A stretch of 6,108 nt of DNA from Flavobacteriia bacterium (GTDB lineage: Bacteria; Bacteroidota; Bacteroidia; Flavobacteriales; Flavobacteriaceae): NCBI GenBank assembly GCA_003973375.1, contig QNYL01000242.1:1-6108 (forward strand), given 5' to 3'. This document shows, piece by piece, positions 1-5,498 of this stretch. Position 1 is the stretch's first letter; the number at the start of each line of letters is the position of its first letter. Under the pieces are notes generated by a model, which was not told the origin of the DNA, searched no databases, and worked only from the letters and a program-made list of their open reading frames with translations. Made by a program: the position numbers and the translations under genes.

Positions 1-353
1 TTGAAGATGCGATCAATGAGCACCAGGCTGTAGCCGAATCCGCTATCGTTGGTTTCCCTCATGACATCAAAGGAAATGCACTGTACGGATTTATAATTCT
101 GAAAGAAACAGGAGAATCGAGAATACATGAAAATGTAAGAAAAGAGATCAACCAATTAATCACTGAACATATTGGGCCTATTGCAAAACTGGATAAAATA
201 CAGTTTGTTAAAGGTCTTCCGAAAACACGTTCCGGAAAGATTATGAGGAGAATTCTAAGGAAGATAGCATCTAAAGATGTTAGTAATCTGGGAGACACCT
301 CTACCTTGCTGAACCCTGAAGTTGTTCAGGATATCATTGATCATTCAATATAA
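1..353 (+). CDS. acs: Acetyl-CoA synthetase, C-terminal fragment (5' end outside window)
   Basis: This is the last 116 codons of an AMP-forming acetyl-CoA synthetase, read in the frame starting at base 3 and ending with TAA at 351-353. The enzyme turns acetate, ATP and CoA into acetyl-CoA, AMP and PPi in the cytoplasm. What is visible is the mobile C-terminal domain of the ANL adenylate-forming superfamily. It carries the diagnostic motif LPKTRSGKIMRRILRKIA (local residues 72-89), followed by SNLGDTSTL, which closely matches bacterial Acs as I remember it. The lysine of SGK (local residue 79, codon 237-239) is the catalytic lysine for adenylation and, in Acs proteins that have been studied, is switched off by reversible acetylation. 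The final residues after the NLGDTSTL block are short, as usual for the family. A hairpin terminator follows 8 nt after the stop. Propionyl-CoA synthetase is a less likely alternative. Confidence 0.93.
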   Translation, partial: EDAINEHQAVAESAIVGFPHDIKGNALYGFIILKETGESRIHENVRKEINQLITEHIGPIAKLDKIQFVKGLPKTRSGKIMRRILRKIASKDVSNLGDTSTLLNPEVVQDIIDHSI

Positions 354-360
354 AAACAGG

Positions 361-392
361 AAAGGAGCTGATACTATCAGCTCCTTTTTTTT
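361..392. terminator. Rho-independent terminator between convergent acs and ABC permease
   Basis: Bases 361-373 and 375-387 are perfect reverse complements (13 bp, centred on base 374). The GC-rich core is GGAGCTGATA/TATCAGCTCC, and a T run lasts to 392. On the + strand this is a classic intrinsic terminator for acs. On the - strand the hairpin is the same, but the tract after it (TTTCCTGTTTTTA) is less pure, so it probably serves the permease operon more weakly. It starts 8 nt after the acs stop and ends 2 nt before the last base of the permease gene. Confidence 0.9.
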
Positions 393-393
393 A

Positions 394-1230
394 TTACAGA
401 TCTCTTATTTTTAACAGGTAATAAGAACCGTAAATGAATATGGCGGTCCAGGCCAGAACAATGGCAATTTCGTACCAGTGAACTGCATAATCGTAACTGA
501 TATTTTCTCCCACTTGTTTGGCAACCGCTTTAACAGCATTTAATCTGGAAAAAGGTTCGTCAATCAGGTTTCCCATCGATTTGAGCGGGGCAAATCTAAA
601 GATCTTATCGGCGATATCTGAATCCGGAAAGAGTTTCCATCTAAAGATACCGTAACCTATATTTTCTAAGATCAGCCACATCAGCATGGCTCCAACAGCA
701 AATGCCGAACGTTTGATCAGTACCCCTAAAAAGAGTCCGAAAGAAAAGAATCCCATAAGTTTTACAAAAAAGGCAAGTAAATAATCCATTTCAGAAAAGA
801 TGATAGGAAGCTCATCGTAATCAGAATAGATCAAACCCAGAATAAGGGAAACACCAAAAACAAAAATTGTAGAGATCAGCGCAAACAATACTACTGTATA
901 AAATTTACTGAGAATAAATTCTTTTTTACTCAAACCGTCGATCAGGTTTTGTTTTAAGGTCTTATTGCTGTATTCATTGGCGATCATAGATACGATAACC
1001 AACAACAAAAAAAGTTTGAACATGGCAGCAACATAAGTGTTAAAATGCCAGATGTAAGGGAAATTAAAGATTCCCTGTTCGGCCAGATGAAATTTTACCG
1101 GACCGATGTCAAATTTAATGGCAGCGATCAATGCAATAGAAGTAAGCAGAAGAAAATAGGTGATGATCAGTACCTTACTTGCACGATTGTGTTTGATTTT
1201 ATAGAGTTCTATTTGAAGGAGTCGTAACAT
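394..1230 (-). CDS. ABC-2 type transporter permease subunit
   Basis: A 278-residue integral membrane protein, probably the channel-forming half of an ABC exporter whose ATPase is encoded just upstream. Six hydrophobic segments can be picked by eye at about residues 19-38, 62-83, 112-136, 150-171, 175-193 and 252-273. The N-terminus (MLRLLQIELYKIKHNR) is a basic amphipathic stretch typical of ABC-2 permeases. After the second membrane segment comes the characteristic cytoplasmic loop ANEYSNKTLKQNLIDGLSKKEF (residues 84-105, with E86, N89, K90 and T91), seen in BcrB/NatB-like permeases with a 'regulator of export' loop. ATG is at 1228-1230, 7 nt downstream of the ATPase stop, so the two are almost certainly co-transcribed. 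The substrate cannot be told from sequence; relatives export peptides, antibiotics, lipids or ions. The gene ends next to the shared terminator. Confidence 0.85.
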   Translation of the reverse strand: MLRLLQIELYKIKHNRASKVLIITYFLLLTSIALIAAIKFDIGPVKFHLAEQGIFNFPYIWHFNTYVAAMFKLFLLLVIVSMIANEYSNKTLKQNLIDGLSKKEFILSKFYTVVLFALISTIFVFGVSLILGLIYSDYDELPIIFSEMDYLLAFFVKLMGFFSFGLFLGVLIKRSAFAVGAMLMWLILENIGYGIFRWKLFPDSDIADKIFRFAPLKSMGNLIDEPFSRLNAVKAVAKQVGENISYDYAVHWYEIAIVLAWTAIFIYGSYYLLKIRDL

Positions 1231-1237
1231 TTTCGGT

Positions 1238-2137
1238 TTATTTTTCGTTAGTTATGCTTAAGAATTGTTGTTCTAAAGTAGGTTTTTTCTTATACAAATG
1301 TGAAAGCACAATGTTGTGTTTCATCAAAAATCTGTTCAGTTCGGCTGCAGAAATATTTTTATTGAGTTTTACCTGAATGAGATCGTCGATTTCCTTTACA
1401 GAAGTGATTCCGTCATAATTCTTTAAAAAACTGATCATTTTCTCATTTTTATTTTCAGCTTTTAGTTCGATAATTCCGAAAGAGGAGGTCATTTCATCCA
1501 CACTTCCTGAATAAAGTTTTTTTCCCTTTTGCAGAACCACAACATGGGTACAAACTTTTTCAACTTCGTCCAGTAAATGGGAAGCGAGCAGGATGGTGGT
1601 GCCTTCCATAGCAATTTCTCTGATAATATTCCTGATCTCGTGAATTCCCTGCGGATCGAGTCCGTTGGTAGGTTCATCCAGAATAAGGATCTCAGGATCA
1701 TTTAAAAGAGCAGAAGCAATAGCAAGACGTTGTTTCATCCCCAAAGAGAAGGTTTTGAATTTACTGTCTTTTCTTTCAAAAAGATTTACCTGTTTCAGTT
1801 TTTTATCGATATTTTCAACAGAGATCTCTTTGATCTTGCATACCAGTTCGAGATTTTGACGGGCAGTCATATAAGGATAAAAATTTGGCCTTTCAATAAT
1901 AGCGCCAACTTTTTTCAGAGCTTTATGCGTGCTTAGCTTTCCGCCAAACCAGTTGAACGATCCTGAAGTTTTGTTCACTACATTTAAAATAATACCCAGC
2001 GTAGTTGATTTTCCACTACCATTGGGGCCGAGAATACCGTAAACATTGCCTTTTTCAATATCAAATGAAAGCTGGTTTACAGCATGGATATTTCCAAATC
2101 TTTTATCGAGTTTGTTTATGGATAGTATTGTTTCCAA
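1238..2137 (-). CDS. ABC transporter ATP-binding protein (BcrA/NatA-like exporter ATPase)
   Basis: A 299-residue cytoplasmic ATPase that should power the permease encoded directly downstream. The nucleotide-binding domain is complete: Walker A GPNGSGKST (37-45), signature SLGMKQRL (131-138), Walker B ILILDEPTNGLDP (150-162, catalytic E155) and the switch histidine H187 in LLASH. At the Q-loop position the sequence is IIERPNFYPYMTARQNL, with glutamate (E82) where most ABC proteins have glutamine; this is common in the BcrA-like exporter branch. Residues of about 215-299 form a C-terminal accessory domain ending in LEQQFLSIT, the usual tail of this branch. The start is TTG at 2135-2137. An in-frame TAA stop lies only six codons upstream, with no ATG or GTG between, and the next in-frame Met lies inside the signature motif, so TTG is the only sensible start. 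The upstream sequence is A-rich (TTAAAAATCAATTCC) with no strong Shine-Dalgarno, as usual in Bacteroidota. Confidence 0.92.
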   Translation of the reverse strand: METILSINKLDKRFGNIHAVNQLSFDIEKGNVYGILGPNGSGKSTTLGIILNVVNKTSGSFNWFGGKLSTHKALKKVGAIIERPNFYPYMTARQNLELVCKIKEISVENIDKKLKQVNLFERKDSKFKTFSLGMKQRLAIASALLNDPEILILDEPTNGLDPQGIHEIRNIIREIAMEGTTILLASHLLDEVEKVCTHVVVLQKGKKLYSGSVDEMTSSFGIIELKAENKNEKMISFLKNYDGITSVKEIDDLIQVKLNKNISAAELNRFLMKHNIVLSHLYKKKPTLEQQFLSITNEK

Positions 2138-2203
2138 GGAATTGATTTTTAATTAATAACTATTAGACGATTAGAATTGAAAAATGTTACGTAAGGGTTT
2201 TAT

Positions 2204-2215
2204 TAAAGATCTTTA
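2204..2215. repeat. 12-bp perfect palindrome, possible operator
   Basis: TAAAGATCTTTA is fully self-complementary and lies 12 nt upstream of the putative -7 box at 2228-2235. That puts it in the -25 to -36 zone relative to the likely transcription start. This is where a repressor or activator dimer would affect the rightward promoter. The palindrome does not extend past 12 bp (T2203 and G2216 do not pair). It is AT-rich and could be chance. Confidence 0.35.
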
Positions 2216-2227
2216 GGAAGACGATAA

Positions 2228-2235
2228 TATCTTTG
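2228..2235 (+). promoter_or_regulatory. Putative -7 promoter element (TAnnTTTG) for the 354-residue gene
   Basis: TATCTTTG matches all six fixed positions of the Bacteroidota housekeeping sigma -7 consensus TAnnTTTG. It predicts a start of transcription near 2240 and a leader of about 28 nt before the ATG at 2268. No good -33 TTTG is present at the usual 17-23 nt spacing, so the promoter may be weak or activator-dependent. Confidence 0.5.
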
Positions 2236-2267
2236 TTATCTTCGTTTTTTTAAGATCTGTTGGAAAT

Positions 2268-3332
2268 ATGATAAATGAAAAATTAATATCGAGGAAAAAA
2301 CCTACTTACCCGATCAACAAGCAACTGTATGATTACCTTACCCGGTATAACAGGAATATCAAGATACCTATCTTTTATGATGATCTTCTACGGTTTTCCG
2401 GATCGGTAACGGTTTATGATAAGCATGATAACGATACTTTATGGATTAGGGTATATTACCCTGAATTTGAACAAAAAGAGATCGATCAGAGTTTAAAGCA
2501 GATGTATAATATTTTGCATGGTGATGGTACGGATGAAGCTTTGGATTACCTGATTGTAGATGAAATAGATTACTGTACTTTTGGCAATTCCAAACCTTTC
2601 CGGGTAAAGATCAGAAATATCCTGAACGACAATTATGCTTATATTTATGTTAAAAAGGCTGATGCTTCAAGGGTTTACGGACTTGAATTTGAGGATATTC
2701 TTTCTCCAAACAGAATACATTTTCTGATCTATAAAGATACTTTGGTGGAAGAACATGTAATGGGGGTGCCCGGGGATATGTTTATGGAAGAGAGTTTAAA
2801 AGATCTTCCAAAAGTAGAAAAACAGCGTCTTTCAAAAGAGTTTGTAAAATTTAATGAAAGGTCAACCCTAAGATTGCTCGGAGATATGCGGGCGTATAAT
2901 TATGTGATTGTCCCAACCTATGATTTTGACCAGGTACAGTACAGAATACGTGCAATGGACTTTGATCAGCAAAGTTATGAAGGAAAGCTAAAAGTTTACA
3001 GGCCGCAGTTTTTTAAAGATAATTATCCTTTTGTAAAGATGGTGCAGGATAATTTAGGAAAAAAATCAATCGAACAATATAAAAAGGAAGAAAGATCAGC
3101 TTTGGCAAAAAGGTTAAAAGGGTCGCATACGCGGATCAAACTTTTGATGGATTGTATGAAAAATGATCAGATCTCAACAAAAGAGAATATTGAAAATTTA
3201 AAACTGGATCTTGTTGATTATACCCATGATAAGAATTTTAAGCAGTGTAAAAATATGGGGGAGATCCTGCAGGTGATCTTCGATTTTGTGGTAAGAAATT
3301 ACGAAAGCAGCAATGTGTTTATTATCAGGTAA
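2268..3332 (+). CDS. Uncharacterised protein with kinase/phosphotransferase-like motifs
   Basis: A 354-residue protein I cannot assign to a named family. It has no signal peptide or membrane segment, so it should be cytoplasmic. Residues 100-233 contain a run of motifs in the order of a protein-kinase/aminoglycoside-phosphotransferase fold: a loop TFGNSKPFRVKI (104-115) in the nucleotide-loop position, YIYVKKAD (125-132) with K129/K130 in the ATP-anchoring lysine position, YGLEFE (137-142) with E140/E142 as possible helix-C partner, a hinge-like TLVEEHVMGVPGDMF (158-172), LLGDMRAYN (203-211) with D206 and N211 spaced as in HGDxxxxN, and MDFDQ (230-234) as a DFG/DxD-like metal site. The histidine before the catalytic Asp is replaced by leucine (LLGD). 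Residues 1-95 and 250-354 look helical and charged and resemble nothing I know. The ATG is preceded by GGAAAT. The gene is probably monocistronic, and its stop lies 5 nt from that of the convergent neighbour. That it is a real gene is near certain; the kinase reading is inference. Confidence 0.88.
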   Translation: MINEKLISRKKPTYPINKQLYDYLTRYNRNIKIPIFYDDLLRFSGSVTVYDKHDNDTLWIRVYYPEFEQKEIDQSLKQMYNILHGDGTDEALDYLIVDEIDYCTFGNSKPFRVKIRNILNDNYAYIYVKKADASRVYGLEFEDILSPNRIHFLIYKDTLVEEHVMGVPGDMFMEESLKDLPKVEKQRLSKEFVKFNERSTLRLLGDMRAYNYVIVPTYDFDQVQYRIRAMDFDQQSYEGKLKVYRPQFFKDNYPFVKMVQDNLGKKSIEQYKKEERSALAKRLKGSHTRIKLLMDCMKNDQISTKENIENLKLDLVDYTHDKNFKQCKNMGEILQVIFDFVVRNYESSNVFIIR

Positions 3333-3337
3333 ATACT

Positions 3338-3838
3338 TTAGCTCCAGAATTCATCAGGATCATAATCGTATTCATCATCGTCATCCAGGTCAAATTCATC
3401 AGATAGCGAATCATCACTCTCAAATTTCTTTTCGGGAACATCTTTTGGAACTTCTCCTAAAGAAAAGATCAGCTGAGGTAAAAGATCTGTAGTTTCTTCA
3501 TCGCTTATCTCTATCAGTTCCACATAAAAGGTCCACATAAAAATAAAATCATAAATATAAATCAGTTTGTCTCCTTTCTTATCAAGTACATCCTTAATTG
3601 ATATTTCTCTCATTTGGGTTACTTCACCGGGTACTTCACTCATATCAAAGAGCGGAAATTCTTCCCCCTGATTCCATTCTTCATCAGAAATATAAAAAGA
3701 AGACATTTCTGTACCGCTAAAACCAAAAGCATTGGTTATGGCATTGTGCAGGTCTTCCAGATTGTCAGAACCATCAATGGCGATGTCTCTGATCACGTTT
3801 TCTTCAGTATCGAGAATTACTCTGATCTTTAGTATCAT
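3338..3838 (-). CDS. PRiA4b ORF-3-like (IS1096 TnpR-like) family protein with acidic tail
   Basis: A 166-residue protein resembling the PF07929 family (plasmid pRiA4b ORF-3, also named IS1096 passenger TnpR), whose biochemical role is unknown. The family pattern is visible: an opening beta strand MILKIRVILD, then LEDLHNAITNAFGF (28-40) with the usual LHxxIxxAFG helix, and later KLIYIYDFIFMWTFYVEL (91-108), which corresponds to the family's YxYDFGDxWxHxVxL stretch but without the Gly and His. The C-terminus (about 141-163) is a highly acidic, Asp-rich, probably disordered tail ending in EFWS. The open frame extends upstream to 4057, but I chose the ATG at 3836-3838. It gives the family's N-terminal strand, it is preceded by AAAGGAAAG, and the longer form would run 109 nt into the divergent thioesterase gene. 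The 'TnpR' label does not imply a mobile element here; none is present. Confidence 0.82.
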   Translation of the reverse strand: MILKIRVILDTEENVIRDIAIDGSDNLEDLHNAITNAFGFSGTEMSSFYISDEEWNQGEEFPLFDMSEVPGEVTQMREISIKDVLDKKGDKLIYIYDFIFMWTFYVELIEISDEETTDLLPQLIFSLGEVPKDVPEKKFESDDSLSDEFDLDDDDEYDYDPDEFWS

Positions 3839-3861
3839 CTTTCCTTTTTTTAAAAGCGGTG

Positions 3862-3869
3862 CAAAAATA
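3862..3869 (-). promoter_or_regulatory. Putative -7 promoter element (TAnnTTTG) for the PRiA4b-like gene
   Basis: The reverse complement TATTTTTG fits TAnnTTTG at every fixed base and sits 23 nt upstream of the chosen ATG (3838). A TTTG (3881-3884 on the - strand) lies further upstream, but at about 11 nt, which is too close for a standard -33 element. The location supports the shorter start chosen for this gene, because the box lies inside the longer reading frame. Confidence 0.45.
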
Positions 3870-3890
3870 CTATATAAAACCAAATAAAGC

Positions 3891-3946
3891 GTAAAATATT
3901 CTCTATAAATGCCGACTTTTCCTATTTTTACTTTTAAATATTTTAC
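3891..3946. repeat. 10-bp perfect inverted repeat upstream of menI
   Basis: GTAAAATATT at 3891-3900 is exactly reverse-complemented by AATATTTTAC at 3937-3946, with a 36-nt spacer. The right arm ends 2 nt before the menI ATG. It could be a pair of binding sites or a long-loop stem over the start of the message. In sequence this AT-rich a chance match is quite possible. Confidence 0.3.
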
Positions 3947-3948
3947 AG

Positions 3949-4371
3949 ATGGATAAAAAACAGGTTTTAAAGCAATTGAATTTGATGAGGCGGAATACAC
4001 TGATGGAAACTCTGGATATTCGCTATACGGAAATCGGGGAAAATTATCTGGTGGCAACCATGCCTGTTAATCAAAAGGTTTTTCAACCGATGGGCTTACT
4101 TCACGGAGGTGCAACAGCAGCCCTGGCTGAAAGTGTTGGAAGCACTGCTTCGCATCTTTTTATAGATGTGGAAAATTATGAGGTCAGGGGTATTGAAATA
4201 ACAGCCAATCATCTGAAAATTAAGAGGTCAGGCTTGGTTACAGCAACTGCAAATATTATCCATAAAGGAAAAACCAATCATCTGTGGGAGATCAGAATAA
4301 CGGATGAAGCAGGTGATCTCGTTTCCTTTTGTAAACTTACCAATATCATTCTTGCCAAGAAACCCGATTGA
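3949..4371 (+). CDS. menI: Hotdog-fold acyl-CoA thioesterase, probably 1,4-dihydroxy-2-naphthoyl-CoA hydrolase
   Basis: A 140-residue single-domain hotdog thioesterase of the YdiI/EntH/PaaI type, full length for the family (YdiI is about 136). Similarity to YdiI as I remember it runs the whole length: LDIRYTEIGENYL, MPVNQKVFQPMGLLHGGATAALAESVGSTAS (residues 38-68), EITANHLK, HKGKTNHLWEIRITDEAGDLVSFCKLT. The active-site signature is QPxGLLHGGAxAALAE, with E61 in the catalytic glutamate position and H52-G53-G54 at the oxyanion/helix-cap site. If it is MenI, it hydrolyses 1,4-dihydroxy-2-naphthoyl-CoA to free the naphthoate for prenylation in menaquinone synthesis. The direct coupling to isochorismate synthase (next ATG overlaps this TGA) favours that role over phenylacetyl-CoA proofreading (PaaI). 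EntH-like housekeeping of a siderophore pathway is the main alternative. The enzyme class is confident; the exact substrate is inferred from context. Confidence 0.85.
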   Translation: MDKKQVLKQLNLMRRNTLMETLDIRYTEIGENYLVATMPVNQKVFQPMGLLHGGATAALAESVGSTASHLFIDVENYEVRGIEITANHLKIKRSGLVTATANIIHKGKTNHLWEIRITDEAGDLVSFCKLTNIILAKKPD

Positions 4372-5447
4372 TGTCAGAAACAAATTTTTTTAATAGGATT
4401 GAACAATTTACTGAAAAGAAAACTCCTTTTGTTTATTACAGAAAACCCGGAGAGGAAGAGGTCTTTGCGTTGATCCAAAAGGATGATTCTATACATCTTT
4501 GTCCGGATCTGTCTGAAAATGGTTTTGTCTTTTCCCCTTTTGAGGGTAAGGAAAAGAAGATCATTTTTCCTTTTGAACATTGTGAAAGGTTAAAATATAA
4601 TTATCATCAGGAAGGAGAAGATAATCAGGAAGTTGGAGATGAGAAGAGTTATGATCTCCAAAATAAATTTGATAAAGAAAAACATATTCGTTTAATTGAA
4701 AAAGGTCTTGAGATTATTGGTAAAGGTGAAGTTTCAAAGGTGGTTTTATCGAGAAAAGAAGAGGTGGTTTTTCCTGGAATTAAGCTCAGCAAGATTTATA
4801 AAAACTTACTTAATCGTTACCCGGATTCATTTGTGTATTTGTGGTTTCACCCTGAGCTGGGTCTTTGGATGGGAGCGACTCCCGAAACACTTTTAAAAGT
4901 GAAGAAAGGGGAATTTAAAACCATGGCATTGGCCGGAACAAGACCTTTTGAGGGAAAAGTGGAGGTTCAATGGAACGAAAAAGAAAGAGAAGAACAGCAA
5001 TTTGTTACAGATTTTATCCTTTCGAAACTTGATAAAGATGAAGTTACTTACGGGAAACCCTATACCAGAAGAGCGGGGAGTTTATTGCATATTTGTACCG
5101 ATATTAAAGGCAGAATCTCGAAAAAGAATACAATCCGGAATCTTGTAAATATTTTACATCCCACACCGGCGGTTTGCGGAGTGCCCAAAGAAAAAGCTTT
5201 TGAATTTATTATCAAAAATGAGGATTACAATCGTACTTATTATACCGGTTTTTTAGGGGTGATCAATAATGGTTCCGATGAAGATGCGGATCTGTATGTG
5301 AATTTACGTTGTATGCAGATAGATCTTAAAGAGAAGAATAAAGCTGTTATTTATGTTGGCGGAGGCATTACATCAGGAAGTATTCCTCAAAAAGAATGGG
5401 AAGAAACCGTTGATAAAAGCAAGGTAATGAAAAGTGTGTTGTTTTAG
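4371..5447 (+). CDS. menF: Isochorismate synthase (MenF/EntC family)
   Basis: A 358-residue chorismate-binding enzyme converting chorismate to isochorismate with Mg2+, the first committed step towards menaquinone (or catecholate siderophores). The catalytic domain covers about residues 105-358. Visible motifs are VSKVVLSR (121-128, K123 the likely general base), GATPETLL (168-175, E172 the likely general acid), ALAGTRPF (186-193), EREEQQFV (205-212), HPTPAVCGVP (263-272), YNRTYYTGFLG (286-296), IYVGGGITSGSIP (327-339) and EWEETVDKSKVM (342-353, Mg2+ ligand glutamates). The N-terminal 100 residues are shorter and more divergent than in E. coli MenF. The start is ATG at 4371-4373, overlapping the menI TGA by one base (TGATG), which implies translational coupling; the in-frame TTG just before it is not needed. 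The menI partner points to menaquinone rather than a siderophore. An anthranilate or aminodeoxychorismate synthase is ruled out by the GATPE/HPTPAVCG pattern and the absence of a glutamine amidotransferase partner. Confidence 0.92.
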   Translation: MSETNFFNRIEQFTEKKTPFVYYRKPGEEEVFALIQKDDSIHLCPDLSENGFVFSPFEGKEKKIIFPFEHCERLKYNYHQEGEDNQEVGDEKSYDLQNKFDKEKHIRLIEKGLEIIGKGEVSKVVLSRKEEVVFPGIKLSKIYKNLLNRYPDSFVYLWFHPELGLWMGATPETLLKVKKGEFKTMALAGTRPFEGKVEVQWNEKEREEQQFVTDFILSKLDKDEVTYGKPYTRRAGSLLHICTDIKGRISKKNTIRNLVNILHPTPAVCGVPKEKAFEFIIKNEDYNRTYYTGFLGVINNGSDEDADLYVNLRCMQIDLKEKNKAVIYVGGGITSGSIPQKEWEETVDKSKVMKSVLF

Positions 5448-5468
5448 AAAGTCTATCGGTTTATGTTG

Positions 5469-5476
5469 TAAATTTG
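5469..5476 (+). promoter_or_regulatory. Putative -7 promoter element (TAnnTTTG) for the alpha/beta hydrolase
   Basis: TAAATTTG is a full match to the Bacteroidota -7 consensus, in the 51-nt gap after menF. It predicts a transcript start near 5481 and an ATG about 18 nt later. A possible -33 TTG (5439-5441) lies about 27 nt upstream, slightly too far. No terminator is visible after menF, so read-through from the men genes is also likely. Confidence 0.45.
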
Positions 5477-5498
5477 ATAAGCTTAAAAGAACGGCATT

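Larger units (their letters stand above)
2138..2267. promoter_or_regulatory. Divergent intergenic region between the ABC operon and the 354-residue gene
   Basis: These 130 AT-rich bases separate two divergent transcription units and must hold both promoters. Facing right there is a full match to the Bacteroidota -7 element (see 2228-2235). Facing left, towards the ABC operon, I found no complete TAnnTTTG match, so that promoter stays unassigned. The region also contains a perfect palindrome at 2204-2215. No small ORF, hairpin terminator or RNA structure stood out. Confidence 0.6.
3839..3948. promoter_or_regulatory. Divergent intergenic region between the PRiA4b-like gene and menI
   Basis: A 110-nt, very AT-rich spacer holding promoters for both neighbours. 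Leftward, CAAAAATA at 3862-3869 reads TATTTTTG on the - strand, a full match to TAnnTTTG, and would give a leader of roughly 20 nt before the ATG at 3838. Rightward, only imperfect boxes occur (TATTTTTA 3923-3930, TACTTTTA 3929-3936), both very close to the menI ATG. A 10-bp inverted repeat flanks the right half (3891-3900 and 3937-3946). Confidence 0.5.

Noticed and set aside
59..298. 79-residue open frame on the - strand inside acs.
   Set aside because: It is antisense to a clearly conserved acetyl-CoA synthetase C-terminus and has no recognisable features.
1489..1936. Several 60-70 residue open frames overlapping the ABC ATPase on both strands.
   Set aside because: They are shadows of the ATPase, which has every expected motif in its own frame.
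3338..3838. Mobile element, suggested by the 'IS1096 passenger TnpR' family name.
   Set aside because: No transposase, terminal inverted repeats or target duplications are visible; the name is historical and such proteins are common chromosomal genes in Bacteroidota.
3839..4057. Longer version of the PRiA4b-like protein starting at 4057 (239 residues).
   Set aside because: The extra 73 residues have no family resemblance, overlap the divergent menI gene and would contain the promoter; the ATG at 3836-3838 has the family N-terminus and an AAAGGAAAG in front.
4368..4373. TTG start for menF one codon before the ATG.
   Set aside because: The ATG at 4371 overlaps the menI stop in the usual TGATG arrangement, so the TTG is unnecessary.
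4374..5148. Short open frames inside menF on both strands.
   Set aside because: They overlap conserved catalytic motifs of menF and show composition expected from out-of-frame reading.
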